A stretch of 64,000 bases of DNA from Photobacterium sp. DA100 (GCF_029223585.1 NZ_CP119424.1:1054001-1118000), one strand, 5' to 3'; shown: positions 1-8,396, counted from the first letter of the stretch. A program made the numbers and translations. The notes: generated by a model not told the origin, from the letters alone.

Positions 1-261
1 GTTTAGCGATTGGCGACGACGCTCAGATAGTGCATCGCTTTGCGTGGTGATCACCATCTCAGGAGCAGTAGAAACTTCACATGCACGCTGAACACCCTGG
101 CCTTCAATTTCAACCACGCATAAATCGCATGGTACTTTTTCACCATTTTTATTCAACCCACACAGAGATGGGATTTCAATCTCGAACTGTTGAGCGAGCT
201 CGAGAATTGACAATTGACCGTCAGTAGCCAGTACCTGACCGTCTATCGTTAAATTGCTCAT
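1..261 (-). CDS. Formate dehydrogenase-like molybdopterin subunit, N-terminal fragment
   Basis: The gene runs off the left edge; only the first 87 codons are visible. They form a plant-type/NuoG-type [2Fe-2S] ferredoxin domain, with cysteines at residues 34, 45, 48 and 61 (C-x10-C-x2-C-x12-C). This is the usual first domain of large cytoplasmic NAD-linked formate dehydrogenase alpha subunits, where it passes electrons from the molybdopterin site to the diaphorase partner. The start ATG at 261 is preceded by a GAGGCAA ribosome site. The same domain also opens NuoG and iron-only hydrogenases, so the exact enzyme is an inference; the catalytic part lies outside the window. Confidence 0.6.
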   Translation of the reverse strand, partial: MSNLTIDGQVLATDGQLSILELAQQFEIEIPSLCGLNKNGEKVPCDLCVVEIEGQGVQRACEVSTAPEMVITTQSDALSERRRQSLN

Positions 262-611
262 AGTTGCCTCTTTGTATTGCTGGCACTGTGCCTTTATTGT
301 GAGTTTCAAATGCTCTTAAATTTGCTAACTTCTTGTTCATGGGGAGAAGCAGCACAGCGCTCAGGATGATAACCAGTAGTATTTTTATGTAGGTTCAGTC
401 GATCATCTTTTTGTAGTTATTAGGTCAGAATATCAGCTACAGCATCAAATTCCTTGATTTGAAACATTTTGGATATTTATTTTGGCCATGAAATAATTAA
501 AAGAGATAAATAGTAGCTTTTTTCTGCTAACTCAAAGGGTTGCTTAGACAAGTGTTTTGAGGTGAGATAATATATTGATAAATTTAATATTACTTAAGCC
601 TGCGCACTTCA
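262..611. other. Intergenic region between the divergent dehydrogenase and cheV genes
   Basis: About 350 bases without a credible gene. It separates two divergent genes and so must hold both promoters. The cheV-proximal third (about 480-600) is AT-rich. I see no convincing RNA gene, operator palindrome or repeat here. Confidence 0.6.
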
Positions 612-1550
612 ATGACCACGATACTCGACTCTGTAGACCAGCGAACTAACCTCGTTGGTGAAAACCGCCTAGAACTCCTCATCTTCCGGCTCCATACCGC
701 ACAGTTGTTTGCTATTAACGTGTTCAAGGTAAAGGAAGTGGTGAAACTACCTAAGCTCAACCAACTGCCAGGCTCCCACCCGAACATCAGCGGTGTTGCC
801 AATATCCGAGGCGTGTCTATCCCAGTTATCGATTTGCGTCAGGCCATTGGTATGCGAGCAGGCGGTGCCCAAGAAGAATGCAACATCATCATCACCGAAT
901 ACAACCGCAGCATTCAGGCTTTCCTGGTAGGGCAAGTTATGAACATCATGAACCTAACCTGGCAGGATATTCAGCCACCACCAAGGCAAGTTGGAAAAAA
1001 TAATTACCTTACAGCCATTACCAAGATCAAAAAAGACAATACCGAACGCTTAGTCAGTATTATCGATGTCGAGAAGGTGCTGGCCGAAATTGTCGATTAC
1101 GATACACAAATATCACATGAAGTGCTCGATCAGTCGCTACTAGGCCATTTCCAAGGACGTAAAGTATTGATTGTTGACGATTCATCAACAGCACGCGCGC
1201 AAATCAGAGAAACCTTATCACAGCTAGGATTGGAGGTGATTGAGGCACAAAACGGACTACATGCTCTTACTATGTTGAAGAACTGGTGCGACAAGGGCAT
1301 TAACCTTTACGATGAGCTGCTGATGCTGTTTACCGATGCTGAAATGCCCGAAATGGACGGCTATAAGCTAACCCACGAAATCCGCAATGACCCTAGGATG
1401 CGGGATCTCCATATCGCATTGAATACCTCTCTGAGCGGTAACTTTAATGAAGCCATGGTCAAAAAAGTCGGCTGCGATCGCTTCATCTCCAAGTTTCAGC
1501 CTGATCTACTGGTAGAAGTTGTTCAAGATAGACTGAAGCAGCTCCTCTAA
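612..1550 (+). CDS. cheV: Chemotaxis protein CheV (CheW-receiver fusion)
   Basis: A 312-residue cytoplasmic coupling protein. Residues about 15-165 form a CheW domain that bridges chemoreceptors to CheA. Residues about 183-312 form a CheY-like receiver starting with KVLIVDD and carrying the likely phosphorylated Asp242 in FTDAEMPEMDG. The opening residues ILDSVDQRT and GENRLELLIF are typical of CheV. Length is normal for the family. Phosphorylation of the receiver is thought to tune receptor-kinase coupling and adaptation. It stands alone as a transcription unit; the dehydrogenase gene is divergent and the pds cluster follows on the other strand. No strong Shine-Dalgarno precedes the ATG, but the start matches the family. 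Confidence 0.92.
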   Translation: MTTILDSVDQRTNLVGENRLELLIFRLHTAQLFAINVFKVKEVVKLPKLNQLPGSHPNISGVANIRGVSIPVIDLRQAIGMRAGGAQEECNIIITEYNRSIQAFLVGQVMNIMNLTWQDIQPPPRQVGKNNYLTAITKIKKDNTERLVSIIDVEKVLAEIVDYDTQISHEVLDQSLLGHFQGRKVLIVDDSSTARAQIRETLSQLGLEVIEAQNGLHALTMLKNWCDKGINLYDELLMLFTDAEMPEMDGYKLTHEIRNDPRMRDLHIALNTSLSGNFNEAMVKKVGCDRFISKFQPDLLVEVVQDRLKQLL

Positions 1551-1557
1551 CGGCATC

Positions 1558-1596
1558 AGCTCGCCCTCCAGGCCACTATATGATCCTAAGGGCGAG
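1558..1596 (+). terminator. Possible hairpin downstream of cheV
   Basis: GCTCGCCCT near 1560 and AGGGCGAGC near 1588 are perfect 9-base inverted arms about 20 bases apart, directly after the cheV stop. There is no clear T-tract, so this may be a processing or stability hairpin instead of a true intrinsic terminator. Confidence 0.4.
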
Positions 1597-1740
1597 CACT
1601 CATGCCACACATCACAATCATTTCTTGTTTGGTATTGATATACCTAAGGCTTTCTTTTTCAATAATCACTCAGCAGTAGATAAGGCTGAAGTGAAGCATT
1701 GATACTTTCAATAACAGTTCATACCAAAGCACTTCATCCA

Positions 1741-2004
1741 TCATCTTTGCCCCGCAGCCTGCTGGTTCTGTTCTAGCCTGTTATCGGCTCTGTTAGGCAT
1801 TTGGTGTATATGTTGTTCCGTATCGACGAGCTGCCAACTTTCATCCCAGGCATAGAGCGTCTCTCCACCGATAATATCGATTTTATGTGCGCTTATATCA
1901 TCCGCCCTTACAGTCAGCTGCATCGTTAACAGTAAGGTGATGAGGAAGGAAAGCACCCAGCTTGGTGCCTCCTCTTTTACCTTTTTTTTCTGGTATTCAG
2001 TCAT
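1741..2004 (-). CDS. Unrecognised 87-residue exported or membrane-anchored protein
   Basis: Not recognised. A charged Lys-rich N-terminus (residues 1-13) is followed by one hydrophobic segment (about 15-33) ending VRADD, which could be a signal peptide cut after Ala or a single membrane anchor. The tail is polar and Gln/Asn-rich and lacks cysteines and any LPXTG-like motif. A good ribosome site (GAGGG, six bases before the ATG) lies in the 11-base gap after pdsO, so it is probably co-translated with pdsO. In related genomes the sortase and its substrate often lie near the pds genes. This ORF sits in that neighbourhood but I see no similarity to either, so I do not call it a remnant. Confidence 0.55.
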   Translation of the reverse strand: MTEYQKKKVKEEAPSWVLSFLITLLLTMQLTVRADDISAHKIDIIGGETLYAWDESWQLVDTEQHIHQMPNRADNRLEQNQQAAGQR

Positions 2005-2015
2005 AGCCTGCCCTC

Positions 2016-2768
2016 TTAATGATTTTTGGCCGTGCTGACATTGTCACTTGCGCTGCGCAATGTGACTCGGCGGTCAAAAAAATCACCTTCGAAATTCTGC
2101 TCGCCTTTCAGCGGCGCTTGATCACCGTAAGCCGAAGCGTATAGCTGCACAGTATCAACGCCTTGCAGTTCAAGATACTGGCGCACTGCTTCTACCCGTT
2201 GCTCCGATAACGCAAGATTTCTTTCGCTGCTGCCACGGCGATCAGAGTAGCCCGATAGTTCCCAGCGAATGTCTGGCGCTTGCTTCATTATCTCGGCGAT
2301 TTCATCCAGTTGGGCTTTGAACAAGGGTTCAATCTCAGCAGAACCGGTTCTAAAGTGCACGTTCATTTCCAGAGCAAGATCTAGCTGTCGATCCTCAAGG
2401 TTCATCAACTCATATTTGTCTTGCTCTAGACGGGCTATTTCAATTTGGGCCTGGTTGTATTTCCGGCTGATGCGCTCAAGCTCCATATTACGGGCAACCA
2501 GTTCGCCCAACTCTTCATCTTGGGCTTTGATTTGTTCATCCTGACCGACAGCGGTACCAACAATGCCACCGACCATGGCACCAACAACTGCCCCGACAGG
2601 ACCACCGACAATGGCCCCCAGTGCGGCACCTGAGCCCAAACCGATAAGTTGTTCTTGCTCACCCACTTTATAGCTATCGTCCATACTGTCACTGGCTGTC
2701 GCCATTGGAGAAACAAGTGAAGCCATTAGCGTTGTGGCGATTAGTGTTGAGATAAGCTGCTTTTTCAT
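2016..2768 (-). CDS. pdsO: Sortase-system-associated OmpA-like protein PdsO
   Basis: A 250-residue envelope protein. A signal peptide (about 1-25) is followed by a glycine-zipper stretch (about 43-75, repeated GAxVGGxxG). Next come a charged heptad-like coiled coil (about 76-125) and a C-terminal OmpA peptidoglycan-binding domain (about 128-240) with the SGYSDRRG and NLALSEQRVEAVR motifs. This architecture, next to a matching two-component pair, fits the PdsO family (proteobacterial dedicated sortase system OmpA-family protein), whose role is unknown. It is divergent from pdsR and pdsS and is followed 11 bases later by a small exported ORF. Without the neighbours it could only be called an OmpA-family protein. 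Confidence 0.82.
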   Translation of the reverse strand: MKKQLISTLIATTLMASLVSPMATASDSMDDSYKVGEQEQLIGLGSGAALGAIVGGPVGAVVGAMVGGIVGTAVGQDEQIKAQDEELGELVARNMELERISRKYNQAQIEIARLEQDKYELMNLEDRQLDLALEMNVHFRTGSAEIEPLFKAQLDEIAEIMKQAPDIRWELSGYSDRRGSSERNLALSEQRVEAVRQYLELQGVDTVQLYASAYGDQAPLKGEQNFEGDFFDRRVTLRSASDNVSTAKNH

Positions 2769-2956
2769 TGTGATGTCCTCATCGAATGTACTTTGTTACG
2801 ACTAACTGTTTAAGTCGCTGTCTCGTTTTGATGAGGTTATTAAAGCAGGCCGATCTGGCAAATTGAGGCATAAAAAAAGGCAATGTAATGATCAATTGTG
2901 GCAAAAAAATGGCAATTGCCCTGATTCCCCTTACAAGCCTTTTCTCTCAGCTAGAT

Positions 2957-2974
2957 TGTTGTATAGTCACAACA
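2957..2974. promoter_or_regulatory. Inverted repeat between pdsO and pdsR
   Basis: TGTTGT-ATAGTC-ACAACA is a perfect 6+6+6 inverted repeat about 50 bases before the pdsR ATG, in the spacer shared with divergent pdsO. Its spacing suits a dimeric regulator. Binding by PdsR is only a guess. Confidence 0.35.
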
Positions 2975-3022
2975 TAAACACTGTTCACAATTTTCTACCG
3001 CTTGCGGTACAGGTAAAGAGTC

Positions 3023-3709
3023 ATGAAAAAAATTGTCATTGTTGAAGATGAAAAAGCTATCCGTGAAAACTACATCGATGTTCTGAAAAAACACGGCTAC
3101 GATGTAAAAGGCTATGACAATCGTCCTGACGCTCAAGCGGCATTTGAAAATGAACTGCCAGACTTGGCCATCATCGATATTGGCTTGCAGAATGAAATAG
3201 ATGGTGGCTTCACCTTATGCCAGTCTCTTCGAGCTCTATCACCCACTTTACCAATTATCTTTCTCACCGCGCGCGACAGCGACTTCGATACAGTATGTGG
3301 TTTGCGCATGGGTGCTGATGACTACCTGACGAAAGATATCAGCCTACCGCATTTGATTGCCCGTATTGCCGCGTTATTTCGCCGCAGCGATCTGATGCAG
3401 CAGCCAACCGAAAAAGTGGAACTGATACAGCATGGGGATCTTTCCATCGACAAAAACAAAATGCAGGTCTATTGGCAACAAAACCTCGTAGAGTTGACTG
3501 TGACCGAATTCTGGATGGTCTATGCCCTGGCCAAGCGCCCGGGGCATGTGAAGAGCAGACATGACTTGATGAACGAAGCTCAGGTTGTGGTCGATGACAG
3601 TACCATTACCTCGCATATAAAGCGGATCCGTAAAAAATTCATGCAGTTCGATAGTCACTTTGACTGCATCAATACGGTCTATGGCATGGGCTACCGCTGG
3701 GGGGCCTGA
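3023..3709 (+). CDS. pdsR: Response regulator PdsR (OmpR family)
   Basis: A 228-residue DNA-binding response regulator. The receiver (about 1-120) has the acidic pair in VEDE (8-10), the likely phospho-accepting Asp52 in IIDIG, Thr in FLTARDSD and Lys in YLTKDIS. A winged-helix effector domain follows (about 130-228), ending in the typical VYGMGYRW turn. It overlaps the histidine kinase start by one base (TGATGA arrangement), so the two are translationally coupled. Together with its kinase and PdsO it matches the regulator of the marine proteobacterial sortase system (PdsR). Its targets are probably the cluster itself and the sortase genes, but none are visible here. Confidence 0.88.
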   Translation: MKKIVIVEDEKAIRENYIDVLKKHGYDVKGYDNRPDAQAAFENELPDLAIIDIGLQNEIDGGFTLCQSLRALSPTLPIIFLTARDSDFDTVCGLRMGADDYLTKDISLPHLIARIAALFRRSDLMQQPTEKVELIQHGDLSIDKNKMQVYWQQNLVELTVTEFWMVYALAKRPGHVKSRHDLMNEAQVVVDDSTITSHIKRIRKKFMQFDSHFDCINTVYGMGYRWGA

Positions 3710-5940
3710 TGATAACTAAGTTTATAGCGGAAAAGTTCAGAGCAGAGCTATCGCGACTAAGACCCGCCTTCGGCCTACGTTCGAAAATCACCCTAATTGC
3801 CTGTTTGCTGCTGACACTACCCTGGATTGGCTATAACTATATTCTTGAGATGGAAAAGCTGCTCCGCCAAGGCCAGGAGCAGACCTTAATTGGGACATCA
3901 AGGGCGGTTGCGACCGCTCTCAATGAACGCCCCAACCTATTCAGTGATCAGGCCAGCTTTTTGCAGTCGGTACAAAAAGGGCGGGACTTGTACGCCTACG
4001 AACTCACATCGCCCATCAAGCTCAATGGCCAGACTAACGACTGGACAGATTATGCCGAGCAAATGGTGCATTACGGCCGCGATTATGTTCAGTTCAGTCG
4101 CTGGCCGTATCAAAAGACCGGTATCCACTTCAACCATATGGTTGGCAAATATGATGGTTATCTCTATGCCGTATTCGAAGTGAATGACAATAAGCCCGTC
4201 ATGCGCCGCAAAGGATCTGCAAGAGTCGATCGCAATGATCACCTTATCATCGCCATGACTGCACCCAGCGGCGAATTCCAGCGCTACGTAGTTTCAGTTT
4301 ACGAAGACGGTTGGTTCAACGCCTGGCAGATCAACGGCGATATTGCCAACCCGGCTGACCTCGTCCTGGAAAGTCAAATCCAGGGCTACTGGCGTACTAC
4401 CGATAACGGCTACAACATTGAATTACGGCTTCCTCTCTCCATGCTTGGCAGCAAGCTCGGCTTTGCTTTTTATGACGTCAATAACACAGGTAACCGTGAG
4501 ATTGAGACCATCATAGGGACCTCGAATACTAACCAAATTAGCAAACTCGGCACAGTGCTTATCCCCTCACCAGAGATCGAAAATATTCTAAAGGGTATGG
4601 GACATACTAGTACACGGATTTGGGTTATAGACAGGCACCAGCGTGTCTTAGCGCAAAGTGGCGATATTCAAGAGTCTAACGGTGTATGGTCTTCGTCGGT
4701 CAAATATGGCAACAAAAATAGCTCCTGGTGGACAGTACTAGAAGAAAAATGGCTTCACCCACTTTACTACCGCTACCTCATCAACGAACCCACAGAGTTC
4801 AGCGATTCACTCAAAGATGCGGCTAAGGTGGAGGGGGTGCATATCTCCCAAGCACTACAAGGACGAGGCTATTCACACTGGCGCCAATCCAGTGACGGAA
4901 AGGCAATGATATTGGCTGCGGCCTACCCTATTTGGTTAGGCGACAACGTAATGGGTGCCGTCGTAGCGGAAGAATCGACAATTGGCATTCAAACTCTGCG
5001 TAACCGTGCTCTGGAGGAATTACTCAACGCGCTTTTCGCGATCATACTGGTCGGCACTCTGACATTATTCCTTTTTGCCTCGAATATTTCTCGCCGGATC
5101 AGAAAACTGCGCAATGAGGCTGAGCATGCCATCGATACCCAAGGAAAAATTCAACACACCATAGCAGCCTCAACGAACAGCGATGAGATTGGAGATCTGA
5201 GCCGGAGCTTGGCAGGTATGGTTAGCCGATTGGGCCAATATAACCACTATCTGGAGAATCTCTCCTCTCGCTTATCTCACGAGTTACGCACGCCGGTGGC
5301 CGTGGTTCGCTCATCGATAGAAAACCTATCGATGCAGGAGCAAGACGAGGATTCAAAACGGTACATTGAAAGAGCTCAAGAGGGAGTGCAAAGACTCAAT
5401 ACGATATTGTCCAGCATGACCGAGGCCACGCGTATCGAGCAAAGTTTACAAGGGGCAGAAAAAGAGCTCTTCCCTCTCAACGAACTGGTCGAAGGATGCA
5501 TGCAGGGCTATCAAATGGCCTATGCCAACCAAATATTCCGCGTCGATAGATGCAGTGAACCGGTGATGATTAATGGCGCACCTGATTACTTGGCACAATT
5601 ATTAGACAAGCTGATTTCGAACGCCGTCGATTTTAGCCGGGATGACCATCCGATAGAAGTGACATTGTCACAGGTTGATTCTCAGGCTTTCTTGACCGTC
5701 AGCAACCATGGGCCACTACTACCAGAGAATATGAACGACCAACTGCTTAACTCTATGGTATCCGTTCGAACCCAAAGCCAGCAAAACAAACCTCACCTAG
5801 GACTTGGATTGTTCATTGCCCGCCTGATCACAGACTACCATCAAGGGAAAATTTTGCTTAGAAACCGTACAGATAAACAGGGGGTTGAAGTCTGCGTCAC
5901 CCTACCGGTTGCAACGCTTGAAGGAATATCTAAGAACTAG
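3709..5940 (+). CDS. pdsS: Sensor histidine kinase PdsS
   Basis: A 743-residue inner-membrane kinase paired with PdsR. First membrane segment about 25-45; a large periplasmic region (46-437); second membrane segment about 438-458; HAMP linker; a HisKA domain with the phospho-accepting His524 in LSHELRTP; and an HATPase domain with an N-box (LISNAVDF) and a GLGLFIA G-box. The periplasmic part around residues 103-265 reads like a CBM9/DOMON-type beta sandwich: an NGQTNDW opening, YLYAVFEVND strand, RNDHLIIAM, then LRLPLSMLG and GFAFYDVN. That suggests detection of a glycan or small ligand. Length and neighbours match the histidine kinase of the proteobacterial dedicated sortase system. Confidence 0.87.
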   Translation: MITKFIAEKFRAELSRLRPAFGLRSKITLIACLLLTLPWIGYNYILEMEKLLRQGQEQTLIGTSRAVATALNERPNLFSDQASFLQSVQKGRDLYAYELTSPIKLNGQTNDWTDYAEQMVHYGRDYVQFSRWPYQKTGIHFNHMVGKYDGYLYAVFEVNDNKPVMRRKGSARVDRNDHLIIAMTAPSGEFQRYVVSVYEDGWFNAWQINGDIANPADLVLESQIQGYWRTTDNGYNIELRLPLSMLGSKLGFAFYDVNNTGNREIETIIGTSNTNQISKLGTVLIPSPEIENILKGMGHTSTRIWVIDRHQRVLAQSGDIQESNGVWSSSVKYGNKNSSWWTVLEEKWLHPLYYRYLINEPTEFSDSLKDAAKVEGVHISQALQGRGYSHWRQSSDGKAMILAAAYPIWLGDNVMGAVVAEESTIGIQTLRNRALEELLNALFAIILVGTLTLFLFASNISRRIRKLRNEAEHAIDTQGKIQHTIAASTNSDEIGDLSRSLAGMVSRLGQYNHYLENLSSRLSHELRTPVAVVRSSIENLSMQEQDEDSKRYIERAQEGVQRLNTILSSMTEATRIEQSLQGAEKELFPLNELVEGCMQGYQMAYANQIFRVDRCSEPVMINGAPDYLAQLLDKLISNAVDFSRDDHPIEVTLSQVDSQAFLTVSNHGPLLPENMNDQLLNSMVSVRTQSQQNKPHLGLGLFIARLITDYHQGKILLRNRTDKQGVEVCVTLPVATLEGISKN

Positions 5941-6023
5941 GCCATAACTGCAGCGGTAAACAAACCTATCGCTGCGGCTATTGCTACGATCGCTAAAACG
6001 ATCTCAAATAACATTTCTCGCAT
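5937..6023 (-). CDS. Possible 28-residue single-span membrane peptide
   Basis: A short leftward frame begins ATG at 6023 and ends in TAG at 5937-5939, overlapping the pdsS stop by four bases in antisense. The predicted peptide starts MREMLFEIV and is otherwise almost entirely Ile, Val, Ala, Leu and Gly, ideal for one membrane span. A GTGAG element lies about ten bases upstream. Bacterial small membrane proteins of this size exist, but this ORF is short enough to be chance, and no homolog is known to me. Confidence 0.35.
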   Translation of the reverse strand: MREMLFEIVLAIVAIAAAIGLFTAAVMA

Positions 6024-6435
6024 ATTTAATTGCTCACGAACAAACAATGGTAACTTAGTCAAATATTGCCGCATAACCATATAACTCTTTGGATTTAATG
6101 AAAGCAAAAAAGCTCATAACAAGGCAGAGAATAAAGTGGCTTTCATTAATTGTTTAATTTACCTTATTGATAGTACGCCAATCGGCTAAATATAAGCTGA
6201 ACAGTTAATTGACAAGCCTTGGATTAACTCTGCACATATAGCCGCACCCAAAGCATATAACCCATTGTTTTAATACATTAAAAAATTTCACCTTCTTTTT
6301 CAGCTAGCCAAATTCGAACAAAAATCAGTAAATTTTAAATAAATCACACAACCAGACAGCTTACATTCAGCAAGCAATGAAAAGACAGATTTGAAAGAGG
6401 CTCTTTAAACATATAAATATTAACTGTTAACAAAG
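6024..6435. other. AT-rich intergenic region with a long-armed inverted repeat
   Basis: Very AT-rich spacer. It contains an 11-base perfect inverted repeat, TTAATGAAAGC at 6095-6105 and GCTTTCATTAA at 6139-6149, with a 33-base loop; no T-tract follows. Otherwise I see no gene. Part of the region probably holds a promoter for the small leftward ORF at 5937-6023. Confidence 0.45.
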
Positions 6436-6744
6436 TTAGTCAACTTGTTCATTTTGCTCACTCAAGCTTTCACTATTATTCTTTTCATCCAGCCATATTT
6501 CATTTGTTAGTTCGTTAGTATGAGCAAAAATTTCCTGCTCTTTTTGTTCAATCGCCTTATATTGGTTTTCACATACCGAGCGGGCGATCTTGTCTTCACC
6601 ATAAGATAAGGTACAACGCTCCATATACTCATCAAACCCCATCAATAGAGGCTCTGCAGTGAGGCTAATTGGCACCGAAATCGCCATGCTTGCAATTGCG
6701 ACATATATCGAGACACGGAGTCTGGGTAAGCAATACTTCTGCAT
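6436..6744 (-). CDS. Unrecognised 102-residue secreted protein
   Basis: Not recognised. Residues 1-30 form a signal peptide: basic start, hydrophobic core IYVAIASMAISVPISL, cut near TAE. The mature part is about 70 residues, acidic and Glu/Asn-rich, with two cysteines (in ERCTLSY and SVCENQY) that could form a disulfide in the periplasm. It stands alone between the pds cluster and the leftward gcvT gene, with its own upstream AT-rich promoter region after the gcvT terminator. The function is unknown. The clear signal peptide and cysteine pair make a real gene likely. Confidence 0.6.
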   Translation of the reverse strand: MQKYCLPRLRVSIYVAIASMAISVPISLTAEPLLMGFDEYMERCTLSYGEDKIARSVCENQYKAIEQKEQEIFAHTNELTNEIWLDEKNNSESLSEQNEQVD

Positions 6745-6821
6745 ATCAACCTCATCGTTAGTGGCAATGCCTTATCTAAAGCAAAGTTGATTTGTCAGTA
6801 ATTTTCCAACCAGAGTTTGAG

Positions 6822-6852
6822 ACAAAAAAAGGAGCCTTAATGGCTCCTTTTA
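6822..6852 (-). terminator. Intrinsic terminator after gcvT
   Basis: AAAAGGAGCC and GGCTCCTTTT form a ten-base stem with a five-base loop, followed on the minus strand by a run of T. It lies about 50 bases past the gcvT stop. Confidence 0.85.
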
Positions 6853-6904
6853 AAATGGTCAAAATAAACTCTAACTATCAATGTATTGCTGATAAAAGAA
6901 ATGA

Positions 6905-8023
6905 TTAACCGCGATAGTAGTTTTGAGGAACAAACGGCATTTTTTCCACTGTCATCGGCAGTTTCTTGCCACGAACTTCAGCAAAAATCTCGGTGCCAAT
7001 TACAGCTAGATCCGTTTGTACATAGCCCATTGCGACAGGCGCACCTTTGGTAGGACCAAACGTTCCTGAAGTGACAATACCGACTTCTTTACCCTCAGCG
7101 TCAAACAGTTTACTTCCTTCACGCACAGGAGCCTTCGACTGGCCAACCAAGCCGATACGCTTACGGGCAACATCTTTCGTTTTAATTTGCTCAAGAATAA
7201 TATCCGCACCCGGGAAACCGCCAGCACGTTCACCATCAGCACGGCGCGGCTTGCTAATACCCCAAAGCAAGCTGCCTTCTACTGGCGTAGTTGTCGTATC
7301 GATATCGTGACCATATAGACATAGGCCGCACTCGAGGCGAAGCGAATCACGAGCCCCAAGGCCAATCCACTCAACTTCTTCTTGACCTAGCAGTTCGCGA
7401 GCTAGCTCTTCAGCTTTATCCGCAGGGACCGAGATTTCATAACCATCTTCACCGGTATAACCTGAACGGCTGACTAGGCACTCAACCCCCACCAGTTCAA
7501 CTTTCGCCGCATCCATGAAAATCATGTCACTGACAGCAGGGTTCAAACGCGCCAATACCTGTGCAGCCTTTGGACCTTGCAGAGCCAATAATGCTCGGTC
7601 TTCAATGATCTCCAAAGTGACATCTTCAGGAAGGTGCGCCTGGATATGGGCGATATCTTGGGCTTTACATGCAGCATTCACCACGACGAACAGGTGATCT
7701 CCAAAGTTGGTCACCATCAGATCATCAAGGATCCCCCCCTGTTCGTTGGTGAAGAACGCATAACGCTGCTTGCCTTCAGGCAAGTCGATAATATCAACAG
7801 GAACAAGTGACTCTAGGACTTTTGCCGCATTTGCACCATGAAGGCGAAGCTGCCCCATGTGTGATACATCGAAGAGACCAGCCGACTCACGGCAATGGAT
7901 ATGTTCCTTACGTACACCCAACGCATACTGCACTGGCATATCGTAACCAGCAAAAGGAACCATCTTGGCGCCCATTTCGATGTGTAGTGCGTGTAGTGGT
8001 GTTACCAGTAATTCTTGTGACAT
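6905..8023 (-). CDS. gcvT: Aminomethyltransferase, glycine cleavage T-protein
   Basis: A 372-residue cytoplasmic enzyme. It takes the aminomethyl group from lipoylated GcvH and transfers the methylene to tetrahydrofolate, releasing ammonia. The GCV_T folate-binding domain fills residues about 8-265 (FDVSHMGQ near 50, YTGEDGYEIS near 195, ARDSLRLECGLCLYG near 225-239). The C-terminal barrel follows (GxVTSGTFGP near 320). A GGAG site nine bases upstream supports the ATG at 8023. Length is normal for the family. It is separated from glyA-gcvH-gcvP by the XRE-cupin regulator and reads the other way, so it has its own promoter in the 356-base gap upstream. Confidence 0.96.
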   Translation of the reverse strand: MSQELLVTPLHALHIEMGAKMVPFAGYDMPVQYALGVRKEHIHCRESAGLFDVSHMGQLRLHGANAAKVLESLVPVDIIDLPEGKQRYAFFTNEQGGILDDLMVTNFGDHLFVVVNAACKAQDIAHIQAHLPEDVTLEIIEDRALLALQGPKAAQVLARLNPAVSDMIFMDAAKVELVGVECLVSRSGYTGEDGYEISVPADKAEELARELLGQEEVEWIGLGARDSLRLECGLCLYGHDIDTTTTPVEGSLLWGISKPRRADGERAGGFPGADIILEQIKTKDVARKRIGLVGQSKAPVREGSKLFDAEGKEVGIVTSGTFGPTKGAPVAMGYVQTDLAVIGTEIFAEVRGKKLPMTVEKMPFVPQNYYRG

Positions 8024-8379
8024 ACGATTTTACTCCATACACCGCGAGCAAAGCGGCGATACTCCATATCAGCTGTTACAACCATGTTATACATAGTTTC
8101 TTATAGTAAACAAAGTTTCCCGCCATTCAAACCGTGCTACATCACACATTTGAATCACAAGTAAAGATTTGTTGAATTAACACTTTTATCAAAAAAGGAA
8201 GCTATTTACAGCAAGTCCCCGGCCCGTAACCCTGCGCACCAATTGTTAAAACCACTCATAACCTTAACAAGCTTAACCGAAGCCTGTGTCTATAGTTATA
8301 AGCAAATGCCGGAGATGGCTTGCCTGTAGTTTTCGATCTAAACAATATCAGGCATCCTTACACAGCGTTACCGCGTCAC
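8024..8379. other. Upstream region of gcvT
   Basis: About 350 bases without a gene, between the end of the XRE regulator gene and gcvT. It holds the gcvT promoter and a GTAAAC-AAA-GTTTCC element. I searched by eye for the conserved glycine riboswitch core and did not see it. Confidence 0.5.
8106..8120. promoter_or_regulatory. Candidate operator half-sites upstream of gcvT
   Basis: GTAAAC-AAA-GTTTCC lies about 85 bases before the gcvT start. The half-sites resemble those of the two stronger palindromes between the XRE regulator gene and glyA. Shared control by the XRE-cupin protein is an inference. Confidence 0.35.
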
Positions 8380-8396
8380 TTACGATGCGGTAACCC
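8366..8396 (-). terminator. Hairpin overlapping the end of the XRE regulator gene
   Basis: GTTACCGC and GCGGTAAC arms flank the stop codon with a 12-base loop. No T-tract follows on the minus strand, so termination is uncertain; it may permit read-through toward gcvT. Confidence 0.35.

Noticed and set aside
1741..2004. Truncated sortase target protein
   Set aside because: The ORF lies where a sortase or target might be expected, but no VIT, vWA or LPXTG-type sequence is visible, so a remnant cannot be supported.
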